Assembly: GCA_026315105.1 (NCBI GenBank)
Contig: CM048745.1
Location: 756,792,006 to 756,856,005 of the forward strand
Reading direction: 5' to 3'
DNA from: Locusta migratoria
Taxonomy: Eukaryota > Arthropoda > Insecta > Orthoptera > Acrididae
Length of the DNA stretch: 64,000 nucleotides
Below the pieces are notes generated by a model. The model did no database searches. It saw only the letters and a program-made list of their open reading frames with translations, and was not told the DNA's origin. This document shows positions 54,418-64,000 of this stretch, in pieces. A program made the position numbers and the translations under genes. Numbering within the stretch: the first letter of the stretch is position 1; the number at the start of each line of letters is the position of its first letter.

Positions 54418-54585
54418 GGGAATGTATGGTATAAAAATTGCAGAGGAGCCCACAAGACAAATACAGAAGCAGGTTTAAATAGATGTGGGTTGCCTTCCTC
54501 ATGAGATGATGAGGCTTGCTCAAGATAGAGAATGGTGGAGAGCTACATCAATTCAGTCTCCAGAGAGGAGACAACAACAACATTA

Positions 54586-54843
54586 CAATCATTACATGGA
54601 TTTCAGAAAAATGTATCTATCACACATGCTTTGTATACATTTCTGGAAAAATGTTCAAGGTTAATTGACCATAAACAACCTGCTATTAGTATATTCCTTA
54701 ACCAGTCCAAGGTATTTGATGTGGTCCACCACAAGCCACTCCCTATGAAACTCCAGAAGTATGGGATTCAAGGTGTAGCCCAGATTGATTATATAGTTAC
54801 CTCAATGAAAGACAAAACAGTATGTAGAAATATCAATTTCTAA
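54586..54843 (+). pseudogene. Old LINE RT fragment (second part)
   Basis: The frame reads LHGFQKNVSITHALYTFLEK, then KQPAISIFLNQSKVFDVVHH and PLPMKLQKYGIQGVAQ. This corresponds to RT blocks with QHGF and the first catalytic region FLDLSKAFDvVDH (here the aspartate is asparagine). It sits immediately after the RTE LINE's CAA tail. It is probably the continuation of 47257-47509. Confidence 0.65.
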
Positions 54844-54935
54844 GACATCTAGGTCTTGCAAATTAGATGTGCACAACTGGCAGGAAACATTAAAAGATGT
54901 GAAAATAAAATAAGCAGTCTGGCCTGTGTGGATAG

Positions 54936-54943
54936 CTTAGAAG
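54936..54943. repeat. 8-bp TSD, left
   Basis: cttagaag, repeated exactly at 63615-63622. Confidence 0.9.
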
Positions 54944-56044
54944 CAGTGGTGTAGCTATCATAGGGCTAGGCGGGGCAGTGCCCCGGGGCCCCCGAGCTCA
55001 AGGGGCCCCTTTGCCCACGTGAGCGATGTTCGAAAAAAGTTACCATAGATCCTTGAACACTTTCATGTCCGCCTATTACTTCGGATAATCGAAGTTCTAC
55101 TGTATATAATAATTTAGTTGAATGAAGGTTTTCCGAATGAACTTTTTGAACCCTGACCAACAAACCTCAAACGCACGAATTGAAATCCAAAAATAATTCG
55201 CACCCCAGAATATAAACATAACAAGGTCCTTTGCTTGTCCGCTAATATGTGGATCCTGCCATTGTCAGCGTATTGTCAGTTGAAGTCGGAATTGCCGTGC
55301 CTGCCAATCTTTGCGAAATAACAGTGAATGGTGCTGAATAACTAGCACAGTGTTTGACAGTAGACAGTGTGAGCACATTTGAATATGAAGTCTGTACAAT
55401 GTATTATTACAGAACGGTATTATTATGGTAACTCAACTGTTTGTGTAGTGAATTCCCCAAGGGTGTGCTCCATAATCATAGATCCCAATGAAGTGCTGTA
55501 ACCAATTGCATTCTGAATTTCGTGCAAGAAGAAGAGAAAATATGTTTATTTTGTAACAATAGTAAATTGTGCATTCAAGATACTGTACCCCACTGCCACT
55601 ATAATAAGCGAAGATGTCAACTTAGTTATTTTACTTATTACTTTTTTCTGGCCAGACATTAATAAATACTTCATGAAACCTGGTAGGGGCACGGCTCAAA
55701 CCAAAGTATTCCATCAAACAATATCCGTCAACTTTCTTTTCTGAAACCATCCTACACGAATATTTCCCCTATTTTCCTTCTTTGATTGGGCTGTCAACGA
55801 AATTAGGCTGATCGGTACGGAGCAATGACCTCACAGCGAAGAGTTTAGCGACAGTGACATGTCGGTACTGACAATATTCCCCTGCTGTCACCGCAGGCTT
55901 GACTGTTCCCGGTTTACTTCGCGGCAGGGGGCCATGTTTTCATGGTTAAGTAATACTTTTTCTTTCTTAATTTGTTACTAGCTTATGCCTGCGACTTCAT
56001 TCACCTAGTATGGAGCAACTTCTGAAACTATACCAAGAGGTCGT
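54944..56044. other. Left part of the hAT-like element
   Basis: A GC-rich subterminal 80 bp is followed by AT-rich DNA. No transposase motif was seen, so it is non-autonomous or deleted. Confidence 0.55.
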
Positions 56045-57620
56045 TGTGAGATTACCGCCTAATAGAAATACCGGTAATCAATAGCATTTGATAATTAAAC
56101 AGTATGAAGTTCACTGCAAACATTGACCATGCCAATGCACTAAATGTTACACAAATTTAATCTTATTAATTATGGTAGCAATGTATGTACACAGTTGGGT
56201 GACAACATTTATAGTTAGGCCATAGGTAGAAATTCTCCACGCTGAGATTTGCTGTGCGCTTGTAGCTGACGGGAGGCCAGCGAGCAGGCCGACGTTGGTG
56301 GCTTGTTCCAACTTAGGATTTTCCAGTTCGTTTCCAGTGAGGGGAGAGAGGGACAATGGTGACTGCCAGGCACAGTGCAATGCACAAATATTGTAATACT
56401 ACTGGCATTTGAAGTAATACGATGCAGTTAGGAATCTTTAAGGCCCTCATTACAAAATAGCCTGTTGATAAATAAACAATACATTAGCTGATATAGTCAC
56501 ATCTAACGTAATATGTTTAATTGACAATGAAAAGTAATAAATTACCAACGAAGACAAGACAGTTACACAACTAGCATGGCAATGTTTGTTTATAAAAATA
56601 ATATATTAACTATTTCTCAATTTATTTTCAATTAATCTTTTGTATTTTATCTTAAAGTATTCAGTTAAATCACTTATCTGTGACATAAGAAATCGCACGA
56701 TTATGATAAATAGTACAAAGTATGTTTATACCAATATAAAAACCTAAGAAGACAATTTATTTAATGTGTAGTGTAATTATTTTGGTTTTAAGTGAGGTTT
56801 CAGAAATGTATTGGCTGAGCGCTGTACGTTGGCAAATCGGTTAGAACAGCTCACATGCGGAAGTTGATGACGTAGGGGAAAAAACCCCGGCAGTTGAGCT
56901 TTTGGCGCGAGCGCGCGTGTGCGAGGGCAGGAAGTGAGGGAGTGGGAGAGCACGTGGAGAACTGGCCAGGCGGCGTCGCTCTGCATGAGTCGGCATGTGG
57001 ATCTCGAGGTGGTGACTTGAGATTTGCCTGTGGCAATTGCCACGTGTGGTTGCTCGTCGTAGACTGTACCACGTTAAATCGAGTGCTACTGTGTGTTTGT
57101 GAATATTTAGCCGGTGGAACAAGGTGTGCATCGCATTGAATTAAAGTTACTGTGATTTGTTCATGTAACACATGTCGTCGCATAGGCATGAACATAAACG
57201 GTGTTTGAGACAGCCACGTGATGTGAAAACAATTCGCGACAAATATTCATTTTGTCTGGGGGCTCACGAGCTATAACTTTATTTGGTAAATGTGTCAACG
57301 TACAGACGTATCAGCCACAGGGTTCAAATATTGTGAAATAAACAACATAAAGTGAACTTTCACGTGTTTTCAAAAATAGTAGTTAGTACACCCTTTTCTT
57401 TCATGAACTTGATTTTATTATGAATTTGTTTTGTTAATCATATGCAGGGAAGGAAAACTGCGAACGTGTGATATCATCCCCTAGAAAACGAGTCAAACAG
57501 TCGCAATCACAGTTCCAGTGTTTTTGCATGTTTAGGAATTTGGTTCGCAGCTGGTGGTTGTGAGTTTTAAAAATTAATCTTTCCCTATTTTAAACTCTCG
57601 CCCCGACCTTCACGCTCGCA
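56045..57620 (+). repeat. 5' LTR (1576 bp)
   Basis: It begins TGTGAGATTACCGCC and ends CACGCTCGCA, next to the PBS. Its first 620 bp match 62921-63541. A TATA-like tataaaa lies at about 56735, after which 56800-57140 is GC-rich. The rest of the LTR has no partner because the 3' LTR is cut. Confidence 0.8.
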
Positions 57621-57621
57621 T

Positions 57622-57639
57622 TGGGGGCTCGTCCGGGAT
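57622..57639 (+). other. PBS, tRNA-Pro type
   Basis: TGGGGGCTCGTCCGGGAT. This matches the 18-nt primer-binding site complementary to tRNA-Pro known from gammaretroviruses. It starts one base after the LTR's terminal CA. Confidence 0.88.
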
Positions 57640-57834
57640 AAGTTCACGTTGGACTTGCCCGGACGGAGAGATTAGGGTGTGTATAGGACAGTGAACAGAT
57701 ACGAACAATTGCAAACAAGTGCGCGGATGCGACGGACAATTTCAAGTGTGTGTGGCGGCTGGCAGCAGAGAGCTGGATAAATTCACACTGGTCTTGCTCG
57801 GACAGAGAGGTAGGGTGTGCTTCGGACAGTGATA
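57635..57834. repeat. Direct repeats in the leader
   Basis: About 63 bp at 57635-57697 recurs at 57772-57834 (137-bp offset), e.g. GGACTTGCCCGGACGGAGAG against GGTCTTGCTCGGACAGAGAG. A second pair (ACGGCAGYGAKCRTKGGGAC) lies near 58010 and 58132. Confidence 0.75.
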
Positions 57835-58239
57835 GTGGACAAAACAGCATAATCGGACGATACGTAAACGCGTCGCGCGGTTAACGACGGTTGGTGACTG
57901 GCAGAGTTCGGGCGCGGGCATCCGTAACAGGCGATCGACGGCGCATCGGCCCGGCAGCAGTGAGCGGTGGCGCGCGGGATCCACGCACTCAAATTTCATC
58001 TTCTGCAATGGACGGCAGTGATCATGGGGACTTCGCAAGTCGTGAACGGAGCGTCGGGGCCCAGTAGCTTCGAATCTACAAAGGATAAGGGATGCAGTGA
58101 GGACATATTCCAGCCACAGCTTCTACAACAGACGGCAGCGAGCGTTGGGGACGTCGCAGCTCGTTGCAGCAACTTCTGGATTAAAAGATAAGTAAAGCAG
58201 CTGGCGCTATAAATTCTTGTGTGTTAATCAAGCTTTCTT

Positions 58240-59697
58240 GTGATACCCATAATCGATAGGGTTTTTAAAAAGTCGCCATGCGACGTAATTTCAGAGAGTA
58301 GCATACCAGAAAGTCCAGAGAGGGTAAATACTGGGGGAATGTTGTTGACAGCCATGTTAGTGAGTTTTAGCTCAAAGTTAGAATCAAAAATAGAAAATTC
58401 AAACTCAAATTTCGAATCAAAAATAGAAAATTCAAACTTACATTCAGAATCAAATTTAAGATCAGAAATAGGAACTGTAAAATCAGAAATAGAAACTGTA
58501 AAATCAGAATTGAAAGCAGACTTTAAGGCAGACATTGGGGCACTACTAAATTCAATGTGTGCATTAAAGGCAGAAATAATCACAGACATTGACAAAAAGA
58601 TAGGAAGTCTAACAGAACGGTTTGATAATAGGGAAAAGGAGATACATGCCAGAATTGGTGCTATTGAGACTGAGGTAGGAGACAAGTTAGATGCTGTGAA
58701 ACAAATATGTGATCACAGGGTTGAGGGCACTATGCAGGCGTTGGCTGAGGTTGACAAGAGGATGGTGGCAGGTATTGAGGAAACAAAAACTTTGTTGTCA
58801 GGAAAATTAGAGAATACAGAATGTAACTTTAGGAAAAAGGTAGAACAAGTAGTGACAGTAAACAATACTGAGATTGAGAAGGTGAACACTAGAATAAATA
58901 ATCTAGAATTGTGTACTGCATCACGAAACACTAATTGGTCCATGGTGCAGACACCTAATGGCAAAAAGTTTTCAGGAGTGGGTAATTATCATCCAGTAGA
59001 TTTTTTGGCTGCATGCAAGGACCAATTTGTGCCTGGTATGTCAGACCAATGTAAAGTGAAGTTAGCAAAGAGAATGCTTGACTGTTCTGCTCAAACTTGG
59101 GCAAATCAGTGTGCTGATAAATTTGTTAGTTTTGAGGCGTTTGAAAAATTGTTTTTAAATAAGTATTGGGGGGAGGCCAAGCAAGCTAAGATACAAAATG
59201 AATTCTTGAATGGGCCAAACTATGTGAAAGGGAAACAGAGCATGAAGGAATTTTGACAGGAGGAACTTGAGAAACTAGTGCATTTAGATACACCTTTGAG
59301 TCTTTTAGCAGTAATTTCCACATTGTGTAGGAGGTTACCTGCAGATTTGCATTGGCAGTTAATTCATCATCCCACAGATTCAGCTGAGAATTTCATTGAA
59401 TTTGTAGGAAAGATAGACCAGGGTTTAGTTATGGAACGACAGCTCAGGGGGACACAGCATGTGAACCACAATGAAAACAGAGGCAGTAGAAATGGGGGTC
59501 ACAACCAGGGAAACCACAATAGAGAGAGGAATTTAAATGAAAATTGGAGAGGTAACAATAACAGAGGAGACAACTGGGATAATAGAAGCCAGAGGGAAAC
59601 ATGGGAAAATGATTGGAGAAATCAAAGGCAGGAAGGTGGAAATAGGAATGGGGATAACAGTAGGAGAGAAAATCAGAGACAGAATCAGGGAAACTAA
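58240..59697 (+). pseudogene. gag: Gag-like protein with one in-frame stop
   Basis: One frame runs 486 codons, interrupted only by a TGA at 59254-59256 (after MKEF). Residues about 40-230 are a long helical, charged region (repeats of SKIENSNSNFE and SEIETVKSE) of coiled-coil type. Next comes a capsid-like domain: KKFSGVGNYHPVDFLAACK, WANQCADKFVSFEAFEKLF, NKYWGEAKQ, then FCRRLPADL-type words and HHPTDSAENFIEFVGKID. The C-terminus is rich in Asn, Arg and Gly (NRGDNWDNRSQRETWEND) and would bind nucleic acid. No CCHC knuckle is present. The start ATG lies 600 bp after the PBS. Confidence 0.75.
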
Positions 59698-59978
59698 GAT
59701 TTGTTCCAAATGACGTCCGTTTTGGGACAAGGAGCTATTCTAATAACAGGACCAAAAGATGGGAAATCAGGGGATCTAATGACCATAATTACAGTAGGAA
59801 TAGAGATGGGGAGAGAAGGGAGGAAAAACTATGTCACATGGACAGAGATGATGATAGGAAAGAGTAAGTAGGAGTTCACAAAGGCAAGGATAAAGAAAAG
59901 AGGGAAGAAAACATAGAGTAAACAAGGAAAGGGAGAAAAGAGAGGAAAGTATGTGTCAGATGGATGCTGTTATAGGTA

Positions 59979-60572
59979 GTGAGGAAATTTTTTAGGGATT
60001 GGTTCATGCAGCATGACAAAAGAAAGGCAAACAGGAGGAGAAAGGATAGGAATGAGGACAGTAAAGGGGAATATGATGTGCGAAATTTGTTCAATAACAA
60101 ATGTAGGGAGGATGACAACAGTGTTGGGTTAGCCTTAGTTTTGGATAGATCAGATGCACAAGTGTTGACTGAATGTGAAAGTATGAATGTAAATATTGAT
60201 AGTACTGGAGCCAGCAAAGATGTTGTGGAATGTATGAATGAGAGTGAATGGAGTTCTGAATTTAAAAAAATTAAATGTGATCCAGTAAAAACATTAAATG
60301 GCACTGGGTCTAGTATGAATAATGAGAGAAGTGTGACTGGTTCTGAAGTAGGTGAAATTTTCAATGCTGATGTACACCCACCTGTAACTGATGATGTGTT
60401 GGGACAGGACAGAGGTATAATTGGGAAAATAAACTGGATTAGGAAATGGGCACCAGATGATTGGCTATTGCACAAATATGATTACTTGGACAGACTAGGC
60501 AAACAATATAATAGGGATCAGAATTATTACAATGTGTTAAAGAGTTTGGGGACAATGAGCATGATCAATTAA
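59979..60572 (+). pseudogene. Open frame of unknown role between gag and protease
   Basis: A 197-codon frame (MRKFFRDWFMQHDKRKANRR...) starts basic, then turns acidic and Ser/Asn-rich, with GKINWIRKWAPDDWLLHKYD near its end. I do not recognise a domain. It lies between the gag-like and protease-like parts in the same orientation. It may be a linker region of a former Gag-Pol or a separate small protein. Confidence 0.4.
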
Positions 60573-60767
60573 GGGGATTAGGCATGTGTACCCTAGATCA
60601 TGATGAGATAAGTGAGGGACAGAGAGTTGTACAGCAGGGGTTAGGTGATGATGAGGAGAAAATACAAGTTTTATGATTCATAATAATGAACAGTGTCATG
60701 AAATGGACATTGATGGGTTAAAGTCAGGTTGGATTAATAAAGAAGTACATGAGTATGGGCAAGATGA

Positions 60768-61097
60768 TTGGATCCAATTCCTCAAACATTTAAAAACAGT
60801 AGAGCCAGTGGCATGAGAAAAAGAAAATTATGCTTTTGCAAGAAAAATAGGGGTGTTAAATGGAGGAACTCGGAATTTGAAATAATCATTGAGGAGGAGC
60901 TGTTTATTCAACATTTATTGGTGATGAAAGGTCTATGTTTAAATCTAGTGTTAGGAAGTGATTTTCTGTGCAAATATGAAGCTCAGTTGGAATATAAGGA
61001 TAAAGTGCTAGAATTAAGTCTGGAGGGATGCATGAAGAAGGTGAAATTAAAAAATGTTGTAAGTGATAAAGATTTAATGGCATGTTTACACAAGTAA
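60768..61097 (+). pseudogene. Retropepsin-like C-terminal half
   Basis: The frame reads LCLNLVLGSDFLCKYEAQLE then KDKVLELSLEG. The pattern LGxDFLxxYxxxLEYxxxxLxL is the C-terminal half of retrotransposon aspartyl proteases (usually iLGaDFL). The active-site DTG half was not found in this frame, so the domain is broken. No RT follows. It processes Gag/Pol in intact relatives. Confidence 0.6.
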
Positions 61098-62906
61098 CTG
61101 CCATAAACCAGTGTAAATCATGAAGTATGAGATTCAATGCATTGTAGATAGTAGGTTAAGAATTTTTGTATATTTTTTCTGTGGTCTGTGTTAGTATTTA
61201 TGTATGTGTTTAGATTTAAGCATTGGGTCACGTTTACATGCTTTCTGTATATATTCCTTTTCTTGTTGTTGAAATATATGCTAATATCAGATTTTGCAGT
61301 TCAACAGTGGTACCTGAAGTAAAGACTGTACATATGTGTATGTGTGTATGCTAACACTAAAGGATAAAGTGGGAGTGTACTGTTTATATGTGCGTATATG
61401 TGAGCAGGGATGGCTATGTGGTGTGAGTTGTGGGGTGACTTCGAGAATGAGAAAGTGGTGGTCATTGAGGCAGGCAATGGGGTCTGTGGCTTAGATAAAT
61501 TATGATGAAAATGTCAGCTGACAGTGTTGCATATGTGGGTGTGACTGACCATATGGGATCAGTATTATATTAAACTGACTCTGATAACACATTTTGGTTT
61601 CTTTAATGGTGCTCAACTGTTGACTGACCCATTTCTGCAACAACAGTTGACGAGAACTATTTTTCTGTCTAGCCTGAGTATCAATAGGGTTTGGTGATAC
61701 TTTATTTAAAAAATGTAGATGTTTTGTGAGAAACTAATTTTGAAATTAGACTTTAAACTTAGATATTTTATTGTGGGGAGTACTTGTGGAAAGCACATGA
61801 GGCTGATGACAGAAATCCAAATTTAAATCTCACACCAGCAAAAATAATTTTTTTTGGTGCGAGGGGGTAGGATTTGTATTTATGTTTGTAGGTGTCATGA
61901 TGATAGAAGAGAAAATTCTCTATGATAACATCCTTTTGGTAGTATTATTTGAGCTTTAAGATATATTTTTGACACAGGCAGGTTTTCTTTTTTATCATTA
62001 TTATTATTATTTTTTTTTTTTTTTTGATGGAGTAATACTCCAAGTAGGCCACATACTCTCTTGTCTGTTTCATCTGAAGCTATGGCTGATGAGAGTGCAG
62101 GCATGGTGGTTTGGGTTGATCTGATAATGACTAACACAAGCCACTTTCAGTTCTTAATTCTGTTGATTTATATGTTACTGTACATGTCTCAATGCTTAGT
62201 TTCAATTGCACCAAGTCTGGATGGCAGGGGTGTGGGATACAAATCCAACCGAATCCTGGTGTCCAGACAAACTTTTGTCTATGTTGACTCATGAGTGCCT
62301 TCTGCTCTTCCTGTTCCATGTAGGGTGCATATGACGTGTGTGAACAAGAACGCTTGATCCAGTGCCATGAATCTAAGCTGCAACAGCATGTTTGTTGAAA
62401 TGACGGAGACATAGGACCGTACACCATGGACCAGAGTTGCTGCAACTATGACTCTGGGTTCTCAGTGTCAAAGTGGTGAGAGATTTCCTTTAAACAAGTG
62501 GAGTGTACACCGTCAAAAGTTTTTATAGTGAGAATTCTAGTTTTTCCATGTAGGACAAGGTTCTCTAAAGACTAAAGTTTAATAATATTATAAATTTGGT
62601 GCCAATTCTGTATATAAACAACAGGCACACTTAAATTTCATGGATGTAATTAGTTATAAGGATTCTTTTCTTAAAAATATGCACACACTATAAGTGGTCT
62701 TAATGGTACAAACATTGGGAAATTTTCTCACTGCCCTGTATATTTTTTTTATTTTTCTATTTATTTATTTTTTGCATTAGTTGAGGTCATAATTGGCATA
62801 GTGTTTGAGCCAATCCGATTCAATAATTATGTAATTTAAAATTTTGCTCATTTGAATGTATTAATTTTGGTGCTACTTGCGCCATCCTGCACATGGTTTG
62901 GATGCC
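61098..62906. other. Noncoding interior of the LTR element
   Basis: About 1.8 kb with no RT, RNase H or integrase motifs in any frame. It contains T-runs at 61846-61854 and 62011-62026. A full pol here would need about 3 kb, so it was deleted or replaced. Confidence 0.6.
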
Positions 62907-62920
62907 GCAAGTGGGGGTAT
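62907..62920 (+). other. Possible polypurine tract
   Basis: gcaagtgggggtat just before the 3' LTR start TGTGAG. It is short and only partly purine. Confidence 0.5.
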
Positions 62921-63541
62921 TGTGAGATTACCGCCTAATAGAAATACTGGTAATCAATAACATTTGATAATTAAACAGTATGAAGTTCACTGCAAACATT
63001 GACCATGCCAATGCACTAAATGTTACACAAATTTAATCTTATTAATTATGGTAGCAATGTATGTACACAGTTGGGTGACAACATTTATAGTTAGGCCATA
63101 GGTAGAAATTCTCCACGCTGAGATTTGCTGTGTGCTTGTAGCTGACGGGAGGCCAGCGAGCAGGCCGACGTTGGTGGCTTGTTCCAACTTAGGATTTTCC
63201 AGTTCATTTCCGGTGAGGGGAGAGAGGGACAATGGCGAGTGCCAGGCACAGTGCAATGCACAAATATTGTAATACTACTGGCATTTGAAGTAATACGATG
63301 CAGTTAGGAATCTTTAAGGCCCTCATTACAAAATAGCCTGTTGATAAATAAACAATACATTAGCTGATATAGTCACATCTAACGTAATATGTTTAATTGA
63401 CAATGAAAAGTAATAAATTACCAACGAAGACAAGACAGTTACACAACTAGCATGGCAATGTTTGTTTATAAAAATTATATATTAACTATTTCTCATTTTA
63501 TTTTCAATTAATCTTTTGTATTTTATCTTAATGTATTCAGT
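62921..63541 (+). repeat. 3' LTR, truncated after 621 bp
   Basis: It matches 56045-56667 and then stops at TATTCAG, where hAT right-end sequence (tattagttttag...) begins. About 955 bp of the LTR and part of the hAT are missing. Confidence 0.85.
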
Positions 63542-63614
63542 ATTAGTTTTAGTTTAAAGAGGGCCCCAATGTCATTTTTGCCCCGGGGCCCTTGGTGACA
63601 TAGCTACGCCACTG

Positions 63615-63622
63615 CTTAGAAG
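63615..63622. repeat. 8-bp TSD, right
   Basis: cttagaag, the partner of 54936-54943. Confidence 0.9.
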
Positions 63623-63683
63623 TGGTGGTAGATTCGTTTGAAAGGTTGAAATCTAATATTTCACAGCTAGAGTAGAAGTTTAA

Positions 63684-64000
63684 AGTGTTACAGTATGAAG
63701 ACCAGCATCTCCAAAACAAAAGTAATGTATGTGGGAAAGAGATTTAAACAAATTGAGTGCCAAATATGATGAACAAAGTTAGAACATGTGGACAGTTTCA
63801 AGTACTTAGGATGTATTTTCTCACAGGATAACAACATAGTGGAAGAACTGGAATCAAGGTGTAGTGGAGCTAATGCAGGGAGTGCTCAGTTATGATCTCT
63901 CTTCTGCAAGAACGAACTCAGTACTACGACTAAGTTAGCTGGCACTGCTCTATCTTTTGACCAACTTCGTTGTATGGGAGTGAAAGCTGGGTGGTTGCAG
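63684..64000 (+). pseudogene. LINE RT thumb/C-terminal fragment, running off the window
   Basis: Broken frames read MKTSISKTKVMYVGKRF, then LEHVDSFKYLGCIFSQDN, VEELESRCSGANAG, STTTKLAG and LYGSESWVVA. This is the segment after the FADD box of an RTE-like LINE (kT..SKTKVM, F.YLG...S, LL.YG.E.W). There are two stops after QIECQI and further frameshifts. It belongs with 47257-47509 and 54586-54843 by position, but might be a separate copy. Confidence 0.65.

Larger units (their letters stand above)
47510..54583 (+). mobile_element. RTE-type LINE, full-length in origin, broken by several insertions
   Basis: It starts with the same 5' end as the copy at 9600-12758 (gaaccacag-like, aaccacagaaattgacgagg). 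It follows that copy collinearly: 5' UTR to 47900, endonuclease about 47930-48440, linker/RT 48900-49990, RT end 50291-50412, then C-terminus 53142-53345 and 54418-54583 with a final CAA tail. The gaps hold a foldback MITE, a compound insertion (50413-53140) and a third insertion (53346-54417). It is much more decayed than the 9.6-kb copy. Confidence 0.85.
56045..63541 (+). mobile_element. LTR retroelement with gag and protease remnant only
   Basis: It has a 5' LTR of 1576 bp (56045-57620), a retroviral-type PBS, a leader, a gag-like ORF, a protease-like fragment, then 1.8 kb without RT, RNase H or integrase, a short purine-rich tract and a 3' LTR cut at 621 bp. I count 10 or 11 differences between the LTRs over about 620 bp. 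The loss of pol and truncated 3' LTR make it non-autonomous. It sits inside the hAT-like element. Confidence 0.82.
54944..63614. mobile_element. hAT-like element with an LTR retroelement inside (8.67 kb)
   Basis: The ends are CAGTGGTGTAGCTATCATAG and TAGCTACGCCACTG (inverse CAGTGGCGTAGCTA), with GGGGCCC-rich subterminal sequence on both sides. The 8-bp TSD cttagaag is typical of hAT. Its left part (54944-56044) carries no recognisable transposase. The right part is only about 73 bp (63542-63614). Most of the interval is the LTR element 56045-63541. Confidence 0.85.

Noticed and set aside
56147..56380. Minus-strand 77-codon frame repeated at 63023-63256
   Set aside because: It is the same LTR sequence in both LTRs. 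The repetition reflects the LTR, not a gene.

Overview
The window looks like intergenic or intronic DNA from a large, repeat-rich arthropod genome. I infer an orthopteran (grasshopper or locust, Schistocerca-like) from the dense tRNA-Leu-like SINEs, the RTE/BovB-type and CR1-type LINEs, and the layers of decayed DNA transposons. I see no convincing host protein-coding gene, rRNA, functional tRNA or CRISPR array. Nearly every long open reading frame belongs to a mobile element or is a chance frame across element junctions.

Layout. 0-2 kb: a deleted mariner-like element (287-1287) carrying a SINE. 2-8 kb: SINEs and three RTE-type LINE copies. 9.45-13.56 kb: an inverted-repeat element split by a near-complete 3.16-kb RTE LINE (9600-12758) with a 12-bp target-site duplication (TSD). 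13.6-17.6 kb: AT-rich DNA with a piggyBac transposase tail. 17644-19270: a broken Tc1-like element with clean inverted repeats (TIRs). 20264-26335: a young gypsy-type LTR retrotransposon with three coding lesions and near-identical LTRs. 27-29.3 kb: foldback elements, a captured piece of the same gypsy family and a CR1-like LINE. 31.5-34.4 kb: an RTE fragment split by a PIF/Harbinger-like element (itself carrying two SINEs) and by an I-like LINE. 34456-34908: a solo gypsy LTR. 36.4-39.7 kb: a longer CR1-like LINE with remnants of an ORF1 esterase-like domain, an endonuclease and a reverse transcriptase. 40-44 kb: possible P-element and hAT transposase remnants plus SINEs.

47.3-64 kb is a stack of insertions. 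An old LINE was interrupted by a full-length RTE copy (about 47510-54583). That copy was itself broken by a foldback MITE, a gypsy 5' fragment, a TIR element and other DNA. Further on, a hAT-like element (54944-63614, 8-bp TSD) holds a gag-protease-only LTR element with 1.58-kb LTRs and a primer-binding site matching the retroviral tRNA-Pro type.

The elements relate by insertion order, not by a shared pathway. TSDs could be read by eye for most SINEs and several larger elements, which gives a relative chronology. The most unusual items are the LTR element inside the hAT, gypsy LTR ends built from tandem primer-binding-site-like units, the same integrase frameshift in two gypsy copies, and the foldback cluster flanking a gypsy fragment. 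Family assignments come from motif recognition only; no database search was run.
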